Part shown: in pieces, positions 1-8,069 of the stretch
Position numbering within the stretch: position 1 is the stretch's first letter
How the letters are laid out: each line of letters opens with the position of its first letter
DNA from: an uncultured Clostridia bacterium
Lineage (GTDB): Bacteria; Bacillota; Clostridia; Oscillospirales; Acutalibacteraceae
Assembly (NCBI GenBank): GCA_944380855.1
Contig: CALWIW010000015.1
Coordinates: 1 to 49,125, forward strand
Direction: 5' to 3'
DNA: 49,125 nt
Notes under the pieces: model-generated
Database searches by the model: none
Told to the model about the DNA's origin: nothing
The model's input: the letters and a program-made list of their open reading frames with translations, nothing else
Made by a program: the position numbers and the translations under genes

Positions 1-549
1 CATCTGTTTTTTCTGCATTGGGCTTACGCCGTCAACAGGATAGAAAACAATTATCTTTGTGTGGTCAACGTCCTTAAAGCCTTCCAAAGCAGCTTTTCCT
101 GTATCGCCGGAAGTAGCTACAAGGATAACCGCATCTTTTCCGTCCCCTGTTTTTTGCAAAGATTTTGTAAGAAGATGGGGCAAAATCTGCAATGCCATAT
201 CCTTAAAAGCAGATGTAGGACCGTGCCAAAGCTCCAAAATATTCATTTCCTTGCCGTCAAAGGTTTCGGCTTTGAGAGGAGCAGGATTGTCGCTTTCAAA
301 CTTTTCCGCAGTATAAGCACTGTCAACACACTGAGCTATTTCCTCGGCAGTAAAATCAGTGAGAAAGTCACCCAGTATTTTCTTTGCTCTGTCATTGTAA
401 CTCATTTTGCAAAGACTTTCAAAAACACCCTTGTCATAAACGGGAAAATCCTGAGGAACGAAAAGTCCGCCCTCGGAGGAAATACCCTGTGCAATGGCAC
501 GGGCAGCCGAAACGACTTCATTTTTATTTTCTGTGCTGTTATATAACAT
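1..549 (-). CDS. thrC: Threonine synthase, N-terminal part (cut by window edge)
   Basis: Pyridoxal-phosphate enzyme that converts O-phosphohomoserine to threonine, the last step of threonine synthesis. The visible 183 residues begin MLYNSTENKNEVVSAARAIA, then the threonine synthase N-terminal domain (QGISSEGGLFVPQ) and the PLP-lysine motif HGPTSAFKDMALQ with the Schiff-base Lys at residue 116, then ATSGDTGKAALEGF. The ATG at 549 is preceded by AAAGGATGG, a usable ribosome binding site. The 3' part lies beyond the left edge of the window, so the gene is partial because of the window and shows no damage. A gap of about 60 bp separates it from the dipeptidase gene upstream; it may be read from there or from its own promoter. 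Confidence 0.93.
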   Translation of the reverse strand, partial: MLYNSTENKNEVVSAARAIAQGISSEGGLFVPQDFPVYDKGVFESLCKMSYNDRAKKILGDFLTDFTAEEIAQCVDSAYTAEKFESDNPAPLKAETFDGKEMNILELWHGPTSAFKDMALQILPHLLTKSLQKTGDGKDAVILVATSGDTGKAALEGFKDVDHTKIIVFYPVDGVSPMQKKQM

Positions 550-612
550 AAAACCATCCTTTCGGGTTCTTTTACAATATCTATACAAGATAACATTTTA
601 CACCATAGAGTG

Positions 613-1602
613 CTAAATGTCAAAGTTTTCAAAAAAATTATAAGCATTTTTAAAGAAAAGCTTGTTAATCAGGCTTTCGCTGTAGTTATGCTTCAAAAAA
701 AGCTCAAAAAGATTCTCCATACTTTCTATTCCCGTAATGCCTTTAGGCATATCCGTTCCGTCAAAATCAGAACCGATACAAAGATGATTTTCTCCGCCCA
801 ATGAGAGAAAATGCTCGGCATGACGGAGAATATCTTCGGAAATCGCCTTTTGCGGTTCACTGTTCAAAAAGCTTCTGCAAAAATTAATACCCACAACGCC
901 GTCCTTTTGGCAGATTATTTTAAACTGCTCATCGGTAATGTTTCTTGGGTTGTTGGTCATACTGCGTGAATTGCTGTGACTTGCGGCAAAAGGAGCATCT
1001 GACAGCTGTGCAACCTCATAAAAAAGTTTCTCAGAGCCGTGGGAAACGTCTATTATTATTCCCTGTCGGTTCATTTCCATTACGGTTTTTCTGCCAAGCT
1101 CTGTAAGTCCTCTGTCCTCAGAAGCCTTTATACCGCTGCCCAAGGAATTTTCACCGTTCCATGTAAGAGTTATCATTTTAACTCCTGCTTTTTTAAGTCT
1201 TATCACATCTTCGCTTTTTTTAATAAGTCTTCCGTTTTCAAGGGTAAAAATCACACCATGTTTTTTATCTTTGTAAAGTTTCTCAATGTCCAAAAAACCG
1301 CTGCATAAAATCATGCTGTGCCTTTTACATTCCTCCGTAAGCTTCTTGCAGGCACTGCTGAAAAGCTTTTCTGCGTATTCGTCCGTAACATCGTCAGGAA
1401 TCCAAATTGCCATACATTGAATCCAAGGGGAATATTTTTTACCTCTGTCAAAGGACAGCTGATAAGGCGGAAGAAATTCACCCTCAAACAAAATGCCCTG
1501 AGCAAAAGTGTTTTTCTCCTTATTATAACAATTTTCGTTTAGCGTCTTATTTTCGGTGACTGCTCTGTAAAGAGTATCACAGTGCAAATCAAAAAACTGC
1601 AT
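613..1602 (-). CDS. Membrane dipeptidase family protein (peptidase M19)
   Basis: Zinc-dependent dipeptidase of the renal/membrane dipeptidase family (M19), which cleaves dipeptides including some with D-residues; likely cytoplasmic, as no signal peptide is seen. The protein (329 aa) starts MQFFDLHCDTLY, giving the metal-binding HxD pair at the N-terminus. Further family motifs are DVSHGSEKLFYEVA, FAASHSNSRSM and GVVGINFC, and IGSDFDGTDMPKGI near the C-terminus. I chose the ATG at 1602 because AGCAGG lies upstream and the HCDT motif normally sits at the very start; the longer frame begins with TTG at 1620. The start overlaps the end of yraN by 14 bp, so the two are translationally coupled. The exact substrate cannot be told from sequence. 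Confidence 0.88.
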   Translation of the reverse strand: MQFFDLHCDTLYRAVTENKTLNENCYNKEKNTFAQGILFEGEFLPPYQLSFDRGKKYSPWIQCMAIWIPDDVTDEYAEKLFSSACKKLTEECKRHSMILCSGFLDIEKLYKDKKHGVIFTLENGRLIKKSEDVIRLKKAGVKMITLTWNGENSLGSGIKASEDRGLTELGRKTVMEMNRQGIIIDVSHGSEKLFYEVAQLSDAPFAASHSNSRSMTNNPRNITDEQFKIICQKDGVVGINFCRSFLNSEPQKAISEDILRHAEHFLSLGGENHLCIGSDFDGTDMPKGITGIESMENLFELFLKHNYSESLINKLFFKNAYNFFENFDI

Positions 1603-1990
1603 ACACAGACCTGCTTTCAAAGGCGTTTTCTATATAAGTTATTGTAAAATCCTTCATTTTGTCATCGGCATAAACCTCTGCAATATCAAACCTGCACCGA
1701 GGTTTAATTTTTTCTTTTGCCATATAACAGCAAGCCGCCTTTATTATTTTCTGCTGTTTATAATAATTCACCGAGACACTGGCTGGAATTGATGTTCTGA
1801 GTTTTCGTGTTTTAACTTCAACAAAAACATATACTCCGTCCTTTTCGGCTATTATATCAATTTCCGCAAAAGAAGTTTTAAAATTCCTTTCAAGGATTTT
1901 ATACCCCTGTTTTTTTAAATACTTGCAGGCCTTATCCTCCCCAAAAGTACCTTTGTACAAATGATTTTTTTCTTTAAAAAACATTCTCAT
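1589..1990 (-). CDS. yraN: YraN/UPF0102 family endonuclease-like protein
   Basis: Small protein (133 aa) of the UPF0102/YraN family, which has a restriction-endonuclease-like fold related to Holliday junction resolvases. Seen here: GTFGEDKACKYLKKQGYKIL, then NFKTSFAEIDIIAEKDG and VFVEVKTRK, which match the E...D...ExK nuclease core of the fold. The enzymatic role of the family is not well established. It sits 13 bp after rnhB and overlaps the M19 gene, in the rplS-lepB-rbgA-rnhB-yraN gene order common in Firmicutes. There is no clear Shine-Dalgarno before the ATG at 1990; translation probably depends on coupling to rnhB. A second ATG two codons later is a possible start. Confidence 0.87.
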   Translation of the reverse strand: MRMFFKEKNHLYKGTFGEDKACKYLKKQGYKILERNFKTSFAEIDIIAEKDGVYVFVEVKTRKLRTSIPASVSVNYYKQQKIIKAACCYMAKEKIKPRCRFDIAEVYADDKMKDFTITYIENAFESRSVYAVF

Positions 1991-2003
1991 AATCGTGTTT
2001 AAT

Positions 2004-2603
2004 TTACTTTAAAATTTTCTTGAGAAAGCTTGGTCTGTGAACCTCACAGGGACCATACTTTTTTAGTGCCTCCACATGAAGCTTTGTACCGTAGCCCTTG
2101 TGCTTTTCAAAGCCGTACTGGGGATAGTCTATTGCATACTGACGTAAAATTCTGTCCCTTGAAACCTTTGCAAGTATTGAAGCGGCTGCAACTGACATGG
2201 ACTTTGCATCACCTTTTACCACCGCCTCGCAGTCTATATTCAACGATGGTTTTCTGTTTCCGTCGATAATTGCAAAATCTACAGGTATTTTTAACCCCTC
2301 TACCGCTCTTTTCATTGCAAGCATTGCGGCGTTTAAAATATTTATTTCTTCAATCTCCTCAACTGTCGCAAAACCTATTGACCAATCCTCCGCCTGCTCT
2401 GTAATAATATCAAAAAGAGCTTCTCTCTTTTTTTCACTGAGCTTTTTTGAATCGTTTACTCCCTCAAGAATAAGTCCTTTAGGCAAAAGAACGGCGGCGG
2501 CACATACAGGCCCTGCCAAAGGACCTCTTCCCGCTTCGTCTACTCCGCATACAGCATTGTAACCTCTTTCATAAGCTGAATTTTCATAAAAAAGCCAATC
2601 CAT
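2004..2603 (-). CDS. rnhB: Ribonuclease HII
   Basis: Endoribonuclease that cuts the RNA strand of RNA-DNA hybrids and single ribonucleotides in DNA. The protein has the RNase HII signature VCGVDEAGRGPLAGPV with two catalytic acids, then DFAIIDGNRKP, KGDAKSMSVAAASILAKVSR and GYGTKLHVEALKKYG. I take the ATG at 2603 (MDWLFYENSAYERG; 199 aa) because GAGG lies 9 nt upstream. A GTG at 2618 would add five residues and overlap the rbgA stop. It belongs to the compact rbgA-rnhB-yraN run and is probably co-transcribed. Confidence 0.95.
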   Translation of the reverse strand: MDWLFYENSAYERGYNAVCGVDEAGRGPLAGPVCAAAVLLPKGLILEGVNDSKKLSEKKREALFDIITEQAEDWSIGFATVEEIEEINILNAAMLAMKRAVEGLKIPVDFAIIDGNRKPSLNIDCEAVVKGDAKSMSVAAASILAKVSRDRILRQYAIDYPQYGFEKHKGYGTKLHVEALKKYGPCEVHRPSFLKKILK

Positions 2604-2614
2604 ATCTATATTCC

Positions 2615-3487
2615 TCACATATTTTCAGGAAATTCCAAAGTTAATCTGCCAAGCTTTGCTCCTCTGAATTCGTCCAAAACCATTGACGCCGCACGCTCTG
2701 TGTCGGCTTCTCCCCCTGAAATTAACATTCCTCTTTTTCTTGCAACGATTTCCAGCAGTTCATATCCCGGCAAGCCTTTATACTGAACATTGGAAAGCTT
2801 TAATCTTTCAACAAACTGCGGCGTACTTTTTTCCGAAAGAAATTCTAAAAGACGTGACGCCAGCTGTTCCGTATCAACAATTTCATCTTTAACAGAACCC
2901 ATAAAAGCCAGATGCTCACCCACAACCTTGTCGTCAAATTTCGGCCACAAAACACCGGGAGTATCCAAAAGCTCAAAGCCTTTTGCAACGGTGAACCACT
3001 GGTTGCCTCTGGTAACGCCTGGCCTGTCCTCAACCTTAGCTCTGTTTTGCTTTGCAATTCTGTTGATAAAAGATGACTTTCCCACATTTGGAACGCCCAC
3101 AACCATAACCCTTATGCTTCTGTTTACCATACCCTTGTTTTTCCATGCGGCTATTCTTTCCGCAAGCACCTCTTTTACCGCAGGTATAAACCTGTTCAGC
3201 CCTTTTCCTGTTTTGCAGTCAACCGGAATTGCCACAATATTTTGGGATTTATAGTATTCAATCCATTTAGAGGTAGCGTTTGGGTCTGCCATATCGCATT
3301 TATTCAAAAGAACTACCCGAGGTTTAGAACCTACAATCTCCCCTAAATCGGGATTTCTGCTGCTTATAGGAATACGTGCGTCGATAATCTCTGCCACGGC
3401 GTCAACCAGCTTAAGAGACGACTGGATTTTTCTTTTTGTTTTGGTCATATGACCCGGGAACCATTGAATATTTTGAATTTCGCTCAT
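2615..3487 (-). CDS. rbgA: Ribosome biogenesis GTPase RbgA (YlqF)
   Basis: Circularly permuted GTPase needed for late assembly of the 50S subunit. The protein (290 aa) opens with IQWFPGHMTKTKRKI, the RbgA hallmark. The G4 motif NKCD comes before the P-loop GVPNVGKSSFIN and the G3 motif LLDTPGVLWPKF, which is the permuted order. The C-terminal RNA-binding helical domain follows. Length is typical. The ATG at 3487 is preceded by AAAGGAAAA. Downstream it overlaps the possible GTG start of rnhB. The gene order with rplS, lepB and rnhB is the one seen in Bacillus and many clostridia. Confidence 0.96.
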   Translation of the reverse strand: MSEIQNIQWFPGHMTKTKRKIQSSLKLVDAVAEIIDARIPISSRNPDLGEIVGSKPRVVLLNKCDMADPNATSKWIEYYKSQNIVAIPVDCKTGKGLNRFIPAVKEVLAERIAAWKNKGMVNRSIRVMVVGVPNVGKSSFINRIAKQNRAKVEDRPGVTRGNQWFTVAKGFELLDTPGVLWPKFDDKVVGEHLAFMGSVKDEIVDTEQLASRLLEFLSEKSTPQFVERLKLSNVQYKGLPGYELLEIVARKRGMLISGGEADTERAASMVLDEFRGAKLGRLTLEFPENM

Positions 3488-3570
3488 AATTTTCCTTTCG
3501 ATTCATTTACATAAAATTTAAAACGGCTTTAAATTAATAAAACCGTTTTATTTTTAATCTCTGTTTAATT

Positions 3571-4209
3571 TTAACCTATATAGGATATTCTGTCAAAGGG
3601 ATAAACCAAAAACTGGGCTTTTCCGATTATATCATTCTCATGGATAAGACCAACAGCCTCATATCTGCTGTCAACAGATGTTTCTCTGTTATCACCCATA
3701 ACAAAAACATATCCGTCCGGAATGGTTGACGGTACGTCCCACTGAATACCCGTAGACGTTTCGCCTTTCAAATAAGGCTCGTCTATAATTTTGCCGTTAA
3801 CAAGCACCCTGTTTTTGTCTTCTTCTATCTCTATGCTCTGACCGCCAACCGCAATGACTCTCGCAATTAAAGCGGTGCTTTCCCCTGAATTTCCTTCCGA
3901 AATATCCGAGTTAATAACAACTATATCCCCCTGTTCAGGAGTATACAAAAAATTAGTCAGAATTATTGTATCATTCTCCGCCAAAGTATCTCCCATAGAA
4001 TCGCCGACTACGGTAACCGGGCGGAAAAAGAATACAAGCAATACAACAATCAAGACCACGCACACAACAAGACAGTGAATCCAGCCGAACAATCCGCTTA
4101 CAAAACCTCTTTTATGGGGAACAACAACTTCATAACTATCATTGTTATTTTCTGCTGAGTACGGCTTTGATGAATATTCAAAATTATCATCATATCTGTA
4201 TCTGCTCAT
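3571..4209 (-). CDS. lepB: Signal peptidase I-like protein lacking the catalytic lysine
   Basis: Type I signal peptidase homologue (212 aa) with a cytoplasmic N-terminus (about 45 residues), one membrane helix (CLVVCVVLIVVLLVFFF) and an outside catalytic domain. Box B (GDSMGDTLAEND) keeps the Ser nucleophile at residue 71 but has Asp where Pro is usual. Box D reads LIARVIAVGG: the general-base Lys expected just before Arg-Val is Ala116. Box C (QGDIVVI) and box E (VMGDNRETSVDSR) are intact. As read, the Ser-Lys dyad is incomplete, so normal peptidase activity is doubtful; it may act with or regulate its neighbour, or use another base. RBS AAGGAGGAG precedes the ATG. A promoter of its own lies at 4248-4276. 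Confidence 0.85.
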   Translation of the reverse strand: MSRYRYDDNFEYSSKPYSAENNNDSYEVVVPHKRGFVSGLFGWIHCLVVCVVLIVVLLVFFFRPVTVVGDSMGDTLAENDTIILTNFLYTPEQGDIVVINSDISEGNSGESTALIARVIAVGGQSIEIEEDKNRVLVNGKIIDEPYLKGETSTGIQWDVPSTIPDGYVFVMGDNRETSVDSRYEAVGLIHENDIIGKAQFLVYPFDRISYIG

Positions 4210-4228
4210 TAAATCTCCTCCTTATAAA

Positions 4229-4276
4229 TACTTAAAGGCTTTCACCTATTATAAAACAGATGAAAGCCCATTGCAA
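4229..4276 (-). promoter_or_regulatory. Promoter embedded in a hairpin upstream of lepB paralogue 1
   Basis: On the minus strand TTGCAA (4271-4276), a 17-bp spacer and TATAAT (4248-4253) form a good sigma-A promoter. The same stretch holds an inverted repeat GGCTTTCATC/GGTGAAAGCC (about 4237-4268) followed by TTTAAG, which could act as a weak terminator after the upstream lepB copy. Promoter and hairpin overlap, so read-through transcription from upstream and local initiation may compete. Inference from sequence only. Confidence 0.55.
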
Positions 4277-4291
4277 TAGTGTGAATATTAT

Positions 4292-4870
4292 TTAGTCAAT
4301 AAAACCGAATCTTTCAAAGGGAAACAGCACAAATGTGACCTTTCCCACAATGTCGTTGACATTTACAAGACCTATCTCATTATATCGGCTGTCCATAGAA
4401 ATATATCTGTTATCACCCATAACAAATACATAACCATCAGGGATTACCTCAGGTATTTCAGCAGTACCCGGAATAGTTTCACTCGACACATAAGGCTCAT
4501 CCAAAACCTTGCCGTCAACAATAACCTTTTGATTTTCAAAATCAATCTCAAGAGTTTGTCCCGGGGTAGCAATTACCCTCTTAACTATCGGCTTTGAATA
4601 TCCTTCTTCTGATTTCCCCACAACAACTACGTCCCCGTCCTTGGGAGTATAAGCCATTTTGGTTACTATGATTTTGTCGCCGCTTTCCAATGTATGCTGC
4701 ATTGAGTTTCCGTCAACTATAACCATTGTGAGAAGAAAAGTTATAATTAATATCAATACAGACGCAGAAACAAAGACAGAGCGAAGAATATCGTACACTC
4801 CGCAGACTCCTGCACTGCTGACAGGCTCTATACCGTAAATAATATTTTCATCATTATTCTTTTTCATCAT
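4292..4870 (-). CDS. lepB: Signal peptidase I
   Basis: Type I signal peptidase that removes signal peptides from exported proteins on the outer face of the membrane. The protein (192 aa from MMKKNNDENI) has one membrane helix (VSASVLILIITFLLTMVIV), the nucleophile Ser56 in GNSMQHTLESGD, the general-base Lys97 in PIVKRVIATPGQ, and box E VMGDNRYISMDSR. The Pro of the usual SMxPTL motif is His. Both dyad residues are present, unlike in the downstream paralogue. The start is uncertain: ATG at 4870 is chosen, while a GTG at 4882 would add four residues; neither has a strong Shine-Dalgarno. It lies between rplS and rbgA, the usual Firmicutes context. Confidence 0.92.
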   Translation of the reverse strand: MMKKNNDENIIYGIEPVSSAGVCGVYDILRSVFVSASVLILIITFLLTMVIVDGNSMQHTLESGDKIIVTKMAYTPKDGDVVVVGKSEEGYSKPIVKRVIATPGQTLEIDFENQKVIVDGKVLDEPYVSSETIPGTAEIPEVIPDGYVFVMGDNRYISMDSRYNEIGLVNVNDIVGKVTFVLFPFERFGFID

Positions 4871-4904
4871 TTCATTTACCACTTTTCTGAAACATTATAT
4901 GGAA

Positions 4905-4940
4905 CAAAGCAAAAAGGGACGGTAAGACCGCCCCTTTTAA
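4905..4940 (-). terminator. Intrinsic terminator after rplS
   Basis: Minus-strand RNA reads AAAAGGGGCGGT, loop CTT, ACCGTCCCTTTT and then further T. The 12-bp stem (4912-4923 with 4927-4938) has one G-U pair. It lies directly after the rplS stop, so rplS is probably mostly monocistronic with some read-through to lepB. Confidence 0.85.
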
Positions 4941-4947
4941 GTAGGTT

Positions 4948-5295
4948 TTACTTACGGATTTCTTCCTTAACCTTTGCAGCCTTACCAACTCTATCACGCA
5001 GATAGTACAGCTTGCTTCTTCTAACTTTACCGTGTCTTACAACCTGAATATCCTTAACATTCGGTGAATGAACAGGGAATACTCTCTCAACGCCAACGCC
5101 GTAGGAAACACGACGAACGGTAAATGTTTCAGCAACACCGCTGCCCTTTCTTGCGATAACAGTGCCTTCAAACATCTGAATTCTTTCTCTTTCGCCTTCA
5201 CGGATATTAACTGAAATTTTTACAGTATCACCGATAGAAAACTCAGGAATTTCACTTTTTACAGAACTTGCTGCAATTGTCTTTAATGCGTCCAT
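4948..5295 (-). CDS. rplS: 50S ribosomal protein L19
   Basis: Large-subunit protein at the interface with the 30S subunit. The protein has 115 aa from [19 protein letters not shown], with the L19 core [39 protein letters not shown] and [16 protein letters not shown]. The ATG at 5295 is preceded by AGGAGGATGTTT, a textbook site. The reading frame stays open to 5406, but that extension is the untranslated leader and does not resemble L19. A terminator follows at once. Confidence 0.97.
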   Translation of the reverse strand: MDALKTIAASSVKSEIPEFSIGDTVKISVNIREGERERIQMFEGTVIARKGSGVAETFTVRRVSYGVGVERVFPVHSPNVKDIQVVRHGKVRRSKLYYLRDRVGKAAKVKEEIRK

Positions 5296-5410
5296 AAACA
5301 TCCTCCTAAAATTTTCAGACATTCGTACCAATCGGCAGAGGACTGTCCGCTTCAAAATGACGGCTGTCGCCGTTATTTGAACCCCATCGCACAGCGACGG
5401 TTTCAAACGC
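5296..5410 (-). ncRNA. Putative L19 mRNA leader (structured 5' UTR)
   Basis: The roughly 115-nt leader between promoter and rplS start folds into several hairpins on the minus strand: TTTGAA/TTCAAA enclosing CCGTCGC-TGT-GCGATGG, then ACGGC/GCCGT, then a GGAC/GTCC stem before the ribosome binding site. An L19 leader is a known autoregulatory RNA class in low-GC Gram-positives. Position and compact stems agree, but I cannot check the covariance model here. Confidence 0.5.
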
Positions 5411-5416
5411 CTTAAA

Positions 5417-5445
5417 ATAATAACATATAACCGTTATTATTGCAA
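5417..5445 (-). promoter_or_regulatory. rplS promoter
   Basis: Minus strand TTGCAA (5440-5445), 17-bp spacer, TATTAT (5417-5422) with an upstream TG one base away (extended -10). Predicted start is near 5410, giving the structured rplS leader. The stretch 5446-5629 beyond it shows no gene or clear structure. Confidence 0.7.
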
Positions 5446-5612
5446 GTGTTTGCAGGATATTTTTTCATATATTTTTAAAATTCTAATTTCAATATCAAAT
5501 AATTCAGCAGAAAAGCAGTAAAACACAGAAGTAAGCAAAAACATTCTCGTCTCTGTTTTCTGTTTCTATACTTAAATACCCATTAAAAAATTATTTCGCT
5601 TTTGCTCAAAAC

Positions 5613-5660
5613 GTAAAAAACAAAAGTCAGGCAGCAGCGAAACTCTTATCGCTGCTGCCC
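5613..5660 (-). terminator. Intrinsic terminator of the minus-strand dockerin gene
   Basis: Minus-strand RNA: GGCAGCAGCGA, 8-nt loop, TCGCTGCTGCC (5649-5659 and 5630-5640), then TGACTTTTGTTTTTT. An 11-bp perfect stem with a T-rich tail, about 75 nt after the dockerin stop codon. Confidence 0.85.
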
Positions 5661-5734
5661 TTGATTATTGACCTATAAAATTATAAAAGAGATTTTAATA
5701 TACAGCATTTATAATTTTGGCTGCAATATTGGTT

Positions 5735-7753
5735 TTAACGATTTACAAGCTTGATCTGTATAAGGGTAGCGTCAAAAATACTTATTTTGCCATTTTCATT
5801 TACATCTGCGTACTTTTCGTCGAAAACAGCTCCTTCAGGCATATTTTTAACAAGATAACACTGTATCAGTGTAGCATCACTAATGCTTATAACTCCGTCA
5901 AGATTAACATCGCCCAACTCATAATCAGGAACCTGTCCTGAAGTAAAGTTAAATGTATATGTCTTTTCTGAAGCAACTGAACCGTCCTCAGCTATTACCT
6001 TTACAACCGTCTTACCCGGAACAGATGTTGCCGGGATAACTGTTACAGAAGCGTTGTTTGTAGCTTCAATTGTAACCTCAGGAGCTTTTCCTGATACTGA
6101 AATATTGTATTCTGTAACCGCCGGGTCAAATTCTGCAAAATCAACTCCGCCAACTTTTACGTTGGTAATTTCATATGCAGATTTTTCTACAACTTCCTTG
6201 CCGTAAAGCTCGATTTCAGTAACACCTATTGACTTGCTTGCCTTGCACTGCATATTTACCCTTACAATGCAGGTCTTAACAGGTTCAAAAGTGATTGTTG
6301 TCATTTCGCCTGACTTAGCTTCCGGCTTTCCGCCTGTGTAAGTTACTTCTGTCCAGTTAGCCTCATCGTTGAACGGATGGTCAGCAATGTTTGCTATGTG
6401 ACCTCTTGGGTTGTTCACACCGTTAGCAGTTTTGCCTGGAAGTTCAAAATCAAGAGGACCTGTGTAGTATTCAATCTTGTAAGACTCCGGAAGCTGAGTT
6501 GCTCCATTGTCGCCCTCTGTAAAGAATCCTACCTTCATTGTGTCAACATAGTTTTCTTTAACATCGCCTTCATGAGCCATTATTACGCCTACCCAGTCAC
6601 CGCTTCTTGCAGTTCTCTGCCAGTTACACCAGATGTTCTTGCCTTCATTATCTGATGTAGCAAAGGAAATGCTTCCGTCGTTGAGTTTTTCAACTCTGTC
6701 AGTTGAACCGGCTTCATCGTTTGTAAATGAAGCAACTGCGAAAGGAAGTTCATAACCGTTTCTTGTCTGATAGTAGTTAGCACTTTGAGTAAGGTCTGTT
6801 TCAGTAACTCTTACCTTTGCTGTAACAGCATATTCGGACTCGTTTATTGTTGCTCTACCTTCAACTGTTACAATTGTATTCTCCTCTGTGTTAAAGTCTT
6901 CAGAAGTATAGGAGTTCCAAGTAACATTTGCCTTAACACTTGTACCGTCGCTGTAATAAGCGGTTACAGTGCCGGGCAATTCAGGAACTACGCCCTTCTG
7001 TGTAGCAAGTGTCAATGTGTCAAAGGTTGTGATATCTTTTACGGTTACAACAGCCTCTGGACGAAGTGTCTGACCTTCAACTGTACCCTGTACCTTGAAT
7101 GTTCCGTAATCTGCGTAAAGTGACGGGTCTATTTCATCCCATGTAACCTTTACATTTCTTGGGAAACTGTCCTTTACGTTTGCAACAACATATTCAGGGA
7201 GAACAGGAGCCTGATTAAGCTTTGTTGTTACGTTTACAGGTTCATAAGATTCAACAACAACTTCTGTCTCGCTTTCTGTGATTGTGATTGTCACAGGGTC
7301 AGATTTAAGTATTGTGCCGTTGTTGTCATATTCAGCCTGAACAGTAACTGTGCCCTGTTTTACAGCATATATCTTGTTGTCTGCTGAGTTTATTGAAATT
7401 TCGCCGCCTTCTGCGGAAACTTCCTTAAGAACTGCCCCTACTGTGTTGCCGTCAACCTGAGAACCGTCCTCGTAAACAGCTTTAATTTCATAATCAATTA
7501 TAGCGTTTTCAGGGGCTGTTGTCGGTTCTGCGTTTAAGGTGAGATTAGTAATCTTTAGAGGTTCTTTTGTAAATGAGACATTATAAGTGTTAACTGTCTG
7601 ACCGTCCTCGGATACCACCTTAATAGCAGCGTTTTTATCTATTGACATAGGCGGAACAATAAATACACTTGCATTGTCGCCGGCAACTGCGGTGATTTCA
7701 GGAATATCATATGGATATCCATCGCTCACTGAATATTCAAAATACGGAGAAGT
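5735..7753 (-). CDS. Dockerin type I protein with Ig-like and carbohydrate-binding-like domains, 5'-truncated
   Basis: C-terminal part of a large secreted protein, probably a cellulosome- or amylosome-type carbohydrate-active enzyme or scaffold client. In order: a cadherin-like beta-sandwich repeat at the broken N-end (PYFEYSVSDGYPYDI, AVAGDNASVFIVPP), Big-type Ig-like repeats (LYADYGTFKVQGTVEGQ; GTVTAYYSDGTSVKANVTWN), a discoidin/CBM-like domain (ASFTNDEAGSTDRVEKLNDG through KIEYYTG to VTEIELYGKE), another cadherin-like domain and a type I dockerin with two calcium loops (GDVNLDGVISISDATLIQ, ADVNENGKISIFDATLIQ). No signal peptide, start codon with RBS, or promoter exists: the frame simply meets a stop at 7754. 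A GTG at 7729 is not credible. Any catalytic domain would have been upstream and is missing; the C-terminal set resembles tails of GH2-type enzymes, which is a guess. Confidence 0.8.
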   Translation of the reverse strand, partial: TSPYFEYSVSDGYPYDIPEITAVAGDNASVFIVPPMSIDKNAAIKVVSEDGQTVNTYNVSFTKEPLKITNLTLNAEPTTAPENAIIDYEIKAVYEDGSQVDGNTVGAVLKEVSAEGGEISINSADNKIYAVKQGTVTVQAEYDNNGTILKSDPVTITITESETEVVVESYEPVNVTTKLNQAPVLPEYVVANVKDSFPRNVKVTWDEIDPSLYADYGTFKVQGTVEGQTLRPEAVVTVKDITTFDTLTLATQKGVVPELPGTVTAYYSDGTSVKANVTWNSYTSEDFNTEENTIVTVEGRATINESEYAVTAKVRVTETDLTQSANYYQTRNGYELPFAVASFTNDEAGSTDRVEKLNDGSISFATSDNEGKNIWCNWQRTARSGDWVGVIMAHEGDVKENYVDTMKVGFFTEGDNGATQLPESYKIEYYTGPLDFELPGKTANGVNNPRGHIANIADHPFNDEANWTEVTYTGGKPEAKSGEMTTITFEPVKTCIVRVNMQCKASKSIGVTEIELYGKEVVEKSAYEITNVKVGGVDFAEFDPAVTEYNISVSGKAPEVTIEATNNASVTVIPATSVPGKTVVKVIAEDGSVASEKTYTFNFTSGQVPDYELGDVNLDGVISISDATLIQCYLVKNMPEGAVFDEKYADVNENGKISIFDATLIQIKLVNR

Positions 7754-8069
7754 TTATCAAAGTGCCTGTGAGTTGTTGGAAAACGGCGGTTCACAGCAGG
7801 ATTACGATTTAGCTGCTGAGGCTTTAACAGCCCTGAATGCAATTGTTATCCGCGGCGGAGATATAAATAATAACGGCAAACTTACAGTTTCTGACGCCAC
7901 ACTTATACAGCTTTCACTTGTCAATAGAATTACTGATGAAACTGTAAAAGCGGATATAGAAAAATACGGCGACATAGACTTCAGCGGACAAGTAAATATT
8001 TCCGATGCCACAGAGATACAGAAGATTATTACAGGTCATTTCGGTATTTTCGGTAATCCTACTGTATAA
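7731..8069 (+). CDS. Dockerin type I C-terminal fragment, 5'-truncated
   Basis: Plus-strand frame encoding about 112 residues: EYSKYGEVYQSACELLENG, then DYDLAAEALTALNAIVI (helical, FIVAR-like), then a complete type I dockerin with two calcium loops (GDINNNGKLTVSDATLIQ and GDIDFSGQVNISDATEIQ). It ends properly with a stop at 8069 and a terminator. At the 5' side there is no start codon with RBS, signal peptide or promoter; the frame runs straight into the antisense of the minus-strand dockerin gene at about 7735-7750. It is therefore the tail of a gene whose front is elsewhere or lost. The two dockerins differ in sequence, so this is no simple inverted duplication. Confidence 0.7.
   Translation, partial: EYSKYGEVYQSACELLENGGSQQDYDLAAEALTALNAIVIRGGDINNNGKLTVSDATLIQLSLVNRITDETVKADIEKYGDIDFSGQVNISDATEIQKIITGHFGIFGNPTV

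Noticed and set aside
5296-5406. N-terminal extension of ribosomal protein L19
   Set aside because: This is the structured leader; the ATG at 5295 has an excellent ribosome binding site and gives the normal L19 length.
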